NCBI GenBank assembly: GCA_038520475.1
Contig: JBCBLF010000181.1
Span: 1 to 9,904 of the forward strand
Length of the DNA: 9,904 nt
Source: JBCCWF01 sp038520475
Lineage (GTDB): Bacteria > Cyanobacteriota > Cyanobacteriia > CAKZMO01
Direction of reading: 5' to 3'
Positions 6,563 to 9,904 of the stretch are shown piece after piece. Below the pieces are notes generated by a model, which saw nothing but the letters and a program-made list of their open reading frames with translations, was not told where the DNA came from and did no database searches. The first letter of the stretch is position 1. Each line of letters starts with the position of its first letter. A program made the position numbers and the translations under genes.

Positions 6563-6661
6563 CAGCAATAGATTGATGAGTAATTGCATTATTCTCATCA
6601 TCTCTGTGGCTTCAAAGTAAATGAGATATTTGATGCACTCGTACGCAATTCCTATACAAAA

Positions 6662-6686
6662 CCCACTAGCCTTTAAGGCTAGTAGG
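6662..6686 (-). terminator. Probable Rho-independent terminator of the serS transcript
   Basis: On the minus strand CCTACTAGCCTT pairs with AAGGCTAGTGGG over 12 bp with one G-U pair, around a single A, so a few inner pairs must open as the loop. TTTTG follows. On the plus strand the G-U becomes a C-A mismatch and no T-run follows, so the element points to minus-strand transcripts. It lies about 225 nt past the serS stop, so the serS mRNA would have a long 3' tail. Confidence 0.6.
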
Positions 6687-6774
6687 CGCTTCTTGGGGCT
6701 ACCTCATCTTTGTGAAGCAAAAAGTCAACGTATTCTTCAAGTTGAAGCAATCTTGCCTGAAATAATTTGCACAT
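6679..6774 (-). CDS. Possible 31-residue small ORF ending inside the terminator
   Basis: ATG 6774 opens a 31-codon frame with plausible helical content (LFQARLLQLEEYVDFLLHKD). Its TAG stop lies in the 5' arm of the terminator stem at 6662-6686. The LEEYVDFLLHKD part loosely recalls the helical DUF2281-type antitoxin segments (LDFV-FLL pattern), but that is only a resemblance. No good ribosome-binding site precedes it. It may be a degenerate gene remnant or chance. Confidence 0.25.
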   Translation of the reverse strand: MCKLFQARLLQLEEYVDFLLHKDEVAPRSAY

Positions 6775-6808
6775 TTTAGTCAAAATTTCTTCACGACACT
6801 ATAGCAAC

Positions 6809-6910
6809 TTACTTACAGAGAGCATCGCCATTAGCATCTCGGGCGTAGACAAAACGAAATTGCGTTGTGACTGTTTGATGTTGTGCTTGTTTGAGAAGTG
6901 AGCGATCGCC
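6809..6910 (-). other. In-frame coding-like stretch directly after the serS stop
   Basis: The serS frame stays open for 33 codons past its TAA, to another TAA at 6809-6811. It reads protein-like, especially TTQFRFVYARDANGDALCK. It has no ATG, GTG or TTG codon. SerS itself ends at its normal family C-terminus, so this is not a truncated SerS. It may be the remnant of a small gene that lost its start. The remainder of the 398-bp ogt-serS gap (6513-6910) holds the two terminators, the small ORF at 6679-6774 and otherwise A+T-rich sequence. Confidence 0.35.
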
Positions 6911-8191
6911 TTAGAGTACCTCTCGACCCATATACGATTGCAATACTTCAGGAATTTGGACGGTACCGTCTGGTTGCTGATAGTTCTCTAAAATCGCTGC
7001 CATGGTCCGTCCAATCGCCAAACCTGACCCGTTCAGTGTGTGCACGAACTGCGTTCCTTTTTTACCCGGTTCCTTAAAGCGAATGCTACCTCGTCGGGCT
7101 TGAAAGTCTGTGCAGTTTGAGCAGCTTGAAATTTCCCGATATTTTTCAGATGAGGGAAGCCATACCTCCAGGTCATAGGTTTTCACGGCAGAAAAACCCA
7201 GGTCTCCGGTACATAGCGCAAGGACTCGGTAGGGCAATTTCAGTGCTTGGAGTACGGCTTCGGCTTGTTGCGTGAGGGATTCGAGTTCATCAAAGGAGGT
7301 ATCAGGATGGACAAACTTGAACATTTCCACCTTGTTGAACTGGTGAAGTCGAATTAACCCTCGGGTATCGCGACCATAGCTACCCGCTTCTCGTCGAAAA
7401 CAGGGGGTGTAGGCACAGTGATAAATGGGCAAATCTGCTGTCGAGAGAATCTCATCTCGATAGAGGCTGGTGACTGGAACTTCTGCTGTTGGCGTGAGCC
7501 AGAGGTCATCGCGATCGCATTTAAAACTCTCTTCGGCAAACTTAGGCAACTGTCCTGACGTAGTGAGAGACTGAGTATTGATGAGGAAAGGCGGCATCAC
7601 CTCGGTAAATCCCGACTTGATGTGGAGATCAAGCATAAACTGAATCAGTGCCCGTTCTAGAGCGGCACCTGCACCCAAAAGGGTGACGAAGCGGCTTTGG
7701 GCAATCCGTACAGACCGCTCAAAGTTGAGAATTCCGAGCTTTTCCCCAATTTCCCAGTGAGGTAAGATATCTGGATTTTTGGGCAAATAATCATCGCCCC
7801 ATCGGCGTATCTCGACGTTTTCTTCTTCGGTTTTGCCCACTGGAGTGGATTCATCTGGCAAATTAGGGAGGGTAAGCAAAATTTCTTCTAGCTTCGCCTT
7901 GATTTCCCGTTCCGTCGATTCAATCTCGCTAACTTGCCCCTTGAGCTGGTTTCCTTCTTCTCGGAGGGCTGCAACTTCAGCCCCCTTTGGATCAGCACCA
8001 CCCTTGATTTTTTGGCCCACTTCTTTGCCAATGGCATTGCTCCGAGCTTGAAGTTCTGACCGCTGACTTTCTAGGTCACGCTGCTGCTGGGCAAGGTCTA
8101 AGATCGGTGACAATTCGTAGCCGGTGCCACGGAGGTTGAGTTGCGTCTGAACCGCATCTGGATTTTCCCGAATTTGCCGGATATCAAGCAC
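6911..8191 (-). CDS. serS: Seryl-tRNA synthetase
   Basis: This 426-residue class II synthetase charges tRNA-Ser (and tRNA-Sec where present) with serine. The N-terminal long coiled-coil arm that grips the tRNA (about 28-105) contains LDLAQQQRDLESQRSELQAR and the KGQVSEIESTEREIKAKLEE stretch. Motif 2 is FRREAGSYGRDTRGLIRLHQF (about 265-285), and motif 3 is GSGLAIGRTMAAILENYQ (about 388-405). TPTAEVPV precedes motif 2 as usual. Length is normal. The start is GTG 8191, supported by AGGA 7 nt upstream, and the first residues LDIRQIRENPDAV match the family N-terminus. The gene is separated from the upstream ATPase by 282 bp, so it probably has its own promoter, although I cannot place one. Its transcript likely ends at the hairpin at 6662-6686. 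Confidence 0.97.
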   Translation of the reverse strand: MLDIRQIRENPDAVQTQLNLRGTGYELSPILDLAQQQRDLESQRSELQARSNAIGKEVGQKIKGGADPKGAEVAALREEGNQLKGQVSEIESTEREIKAKLEEILLTLPNLPDESTPVGKTEEENVEIRRWGDDYLPKNPDILPHWEIGEKLGILNFERSVRIAQSRFVTLLGAGAALERALIQFMLDLHIKSGFTEVMPPFLINTQSLTTSGQLPKFAEESFKCDRDDLWLTPTAEVPVTSLYRDEILSTADLPIYHCAYTPCFRREAGSYGRDTRGLIRLHQFNKVEMFKFVHPDTSFDELESLTQQAEAVLQALKLPYRVLALCTGDLGFSAVKTYDLEVWLPSSEKYREISSCSNCTDFQARRGSIRFKEPGKKGTQFVHTLNGSGLAIGRTMAAILENYQQPDGTVQIPEVLQSYMGREVL

Positions 8192-8250
8192 AGGTGTGTC
8201 CTATTTTGTGTCTGCTTATGGGTTTACCCATCCAGAATACAGCGGTTTCA

Positions 8251-8467
8251 GAATTTTGGATTTTAGGTTTTGGATTGACCTGACCTTAATGTCAAGATTC
8301 TGCCAGGATGTTATCTTAGGAGTCTCTTGCTCCCCGTCTGAGACAGAAGTTCTCAAGAGCGTTCCTATTGCAAAGTTGCGTATTAAGTAGTTGGATTAAG
8401 TCAATCTAAAGCGAGAGGAACGACAAGGGGAACTGGGGAAGCCACAATCCACAATCCAAAATCTAAC
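8251..8467. repeat. Spacer bounded by inverted A+T-rich repeats, possible MITE or STRR-type element
   Basis: AGGTTTTGGATTG (8265-8277) and CAATCCAAAATCT (8452-8464) are inverted copies matching at 12 of 13 positions. Each sits in a longer run of GGATT/TTTT units (8251-8278 and 8442-8467). Such heptamer-like GGATTTT runs are common dispersed short repeats in cyanobacteria. The 217-bp unit lies between the ATPase stop and serS, and has no coding content. I see no clear target-site duplication, so a mobile origin is only possible. Confidence 0.45.
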
Positions 8468-8473
8468 ATTGGC

Positions 8474-9904
8474 TTACTCGATGCTGAAGCCGTCGAATGT
8501 TTTGGCTCTGGAGGTTGGGGCAACCGGAGCTTTAGCAATTCTTCGAGCTTTGATTTGGTGCTGCTGAAAGTGACTTTGCCAGAGAGCAGGGGCATCCAAG
8601 GTCTGTCCTCCGTGAGAGGTCTTACGTTTACGGACTTTACAGAGAACGGGAGTATTCACACAGGCTCCGGCAACGATGACTTGGCCCTTGGTGAGAGCTG
8701 GAAGTTCTTTGAGCAGATCTCGTCCTGCGGCTTCGACCCCATACTTTAGGCTGTCTTGGTCGGTGGGGTTCACAATGCGCATGAGGAACTGACTCATACA
8801 TTGGGAGAGCACATCGGAATCCAGCTTCCCAGGCCGCTGAGTGATGAGGCCCATGCCAAGGCCAAATTTCCGACCTTCACTCAAAATCGTACGAACAATC
8901 ATTTTGCAGCGGGAGGGTTCGTGGGCTGGGGCAAAGCGATGAGCTTCTTCAACCAAGATAAAGACAGGATAAGGTAGGTAATTCTCATCATCGGGCTTGA
9001 TACGTTCTTTTTCAGTGTTCATGCGAGCCTGATTTGCTTGACGCAAAACCGCCGCACAGATGACTTGCTGTTCTTCTTGACTAATTTCGTTCATTTGCAG
9101 GACCGTCACTTGCCCTGGCTCAAACAAATCTTTGGGAGCGAGATGCTCATAGGCATGGAAGTAGGGCGACGATGCCAGTTTCTCTAGCTTCCATTCCAAC
9201 GCAGGCGCTGATGAGCCAACCTTTTCATTCCCCTCATCATCTTGAATGCGATCAGCTTCAAACACGGCTGCAATCAAATCTGACACATTCCAGCGATAGT
9301 CTCCTCCACGATGTCGATTGAGAATACCAAATGCTTTGCTGAGAATGGCTTGTTGGCGATCGCTCATGGTCGGCAACAGTGTCATCACATCGTAGTAGTC
9401 CAGGGAGGAAAAGCGAATGGTAATGTCGTCCGGTTTCAAAATCTTTACTCGGGGTGCATAACCATCATCCCCTTCAAAGGCCGGGTGTCCACGCAATTCT
9501 TCTAGCGTGGTGTATTCGCCGTGAGGATCAAAAATCAGCACTGCCGCCCGATTATAGGGAGACAGCAACTCTTCCACCAGCACCCCAGCCGTGTAGGACT
9601 TTCCAGACCCTGTCCCCGCTAGAATCGCCATGTGGGTACTAACAAGCTCTTTCACATCAAGGGCAATAGGCACCGCATCAGGATTGCGCAGCAGCAGACA
9701 GCCAATATGGGCAGAACCCACTTCTTCCGGCTGTCGCTTATTCAGCACTTGACCAAGCATGATGTCATCTGCCAGATACACCTTTGCACCTGGATCGGGA
9801 GCACGACGAGGATTTGTAAAACCGAGGTTTGGGTCGAAATAGCCCACTACTTCCACCGTGACCTCGTAGATGGCAGGTTCTGGGTCGTCAAAGCCAATCA
9901 GCGC
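8474..9904 (-). CDS. HerA/DUF87-type ATPase with HAS-barrel, N-terminus beyond the window
   Basis: The 476 visible residues run off the right edge: the frame is open through 9904, and the GTG at 9856 is an internal valine, so the real start lies outside. The visible N-terminal part (about 1-65) resembles the HAS-barrel of HerA-like proteins. Then come Walker A GTGSGKS (97-103), VLIFDPHGEY (about 122-131), Walker B FILVEEAHRFAP (about 316-327), and the motif TQRPGKLDSDVLSQC (about 355-369). These features define hexameric HerA/FtsK-superfamily DNA translocases. In archaea HerA works with the nuclease NurA in end resection. In bacteria HerA-like ATPases pair with NurA or with SIR2-type defence effectors. 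A partner gene, if any, would be to the right of this window. The C-terminal tail is basic. Confidence 0.85.
   Translation of the reverse strand, partial: ALIGFDDPEPAIYEVTVEVVGYFDPNLGFTNPRRAPDPGAKVYLADDIMLGQVLNKRQPEEVGSAHIGCLLLRNPDAVPIALDVKELVSTHMAILAGTGSGKSYTAGVLVEELLSPYNRAAVLIFDPHGEYTTLEELRGHPAFEGDDGYAPRVKILKPDDITIRFSSLDYYDVMTLLPTMSDRQQAILSKAFGILNRHRGGDYRWNVSDLIAAVFEADRIQDDEGNEKVGSSAPALEWKLEKLASSPYFHAYEHLAPKDLFEPGQVTVLQMNEISQEEQQVICAAVLRQANQARMNTEKERIKPDDENYLPYPVFILVEEAHRFAPAHEPSRCKMIVRTILSEGRKFGLGMGLITQRPGKLDSDVLSQCMSQFLMRIVNPTDQDSLKYGVEAAGRDLLKELPALTKGQVIVAGACVNTPVLCKVRKRKTSHGGQTLDAPALWQSHFQQHQIKARRIAKAPVAPTSRAKTFDGFSIE

Noticed and set aside
8290..8295. Minus-strand TTGACA as the serS -35 element
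   Set aside because: No -10 hexamer at 16-18 nt. The nearest TAAAAT is about 24 nt away inside the repeat.
8196..8390. Plus-strand 64-codon open frame upstream of serS
   Set aside because: It lies over the repeat run (translated as RILDFRFW), lacks a ribosome-binding site and has no family features.

Overview
The window comes from a cyanobacterial chromosome. The octamer GCGATCGC (HIP1), a cyanobacterial genome signature, occurs 12 times in 9.9 kb, where about one per 65 kb is expected by chance. The gene content agrees: a Ycf29/Rre1-type response regulator, a DUF760 protein of the cyanobacteria/plastid lineage, and a cyanobacterial-style ScpB. Base composition and codon use look even throughout. 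I see no phage, plasmid, transposase or CRISPR content.

Layout, left to right: a perfect 76-bp palindrome at the window edge; a saccharopine-dehydrogenase-like oxidoreductase (-); a probable broken small gene (+) starting head-to-head with it; tRNA-Arg(CCG) (-); a low-molecular-weight tyrosine phosphatase (+); a response regulator (-); a DUF760 protein and ScpB (both -, probably one transcript); an ABC-transporter ATPase (-) with its own promoter and a strong intrinsic terminator; an O6-alkylguanine-DNA alkyltransferase (+) with a downstream terminator; seryl-tRNA synthetase (-), whose transcript probably ends about 225 nt past the stop codon; a small repeat-flanked spacer; and a HerA/DUF87-type ATPase (-) that runs off the right edge.

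These are mostly independent housekeeping and signalling genes rather than one pathway. They cover translation (serS, trnR), chromosome segregation (scpB), DNA repair or translocation (ogt, HerA-like ATPase), signalling (phosphatase, response regulator) and export (ABC ATPase with no permease next to it). I found no convincing new multi-gene system. The points that merit a second look lie between the genes: the palindrome at the left edge, a likely frameshifted small gene at 1335-1545, unexplained coding-like sequence and a tiny ORF between serS and its terminator, an operator-like inverted repeat in the ABC/ogt divergent region, and a possible MITE upstream of serS.
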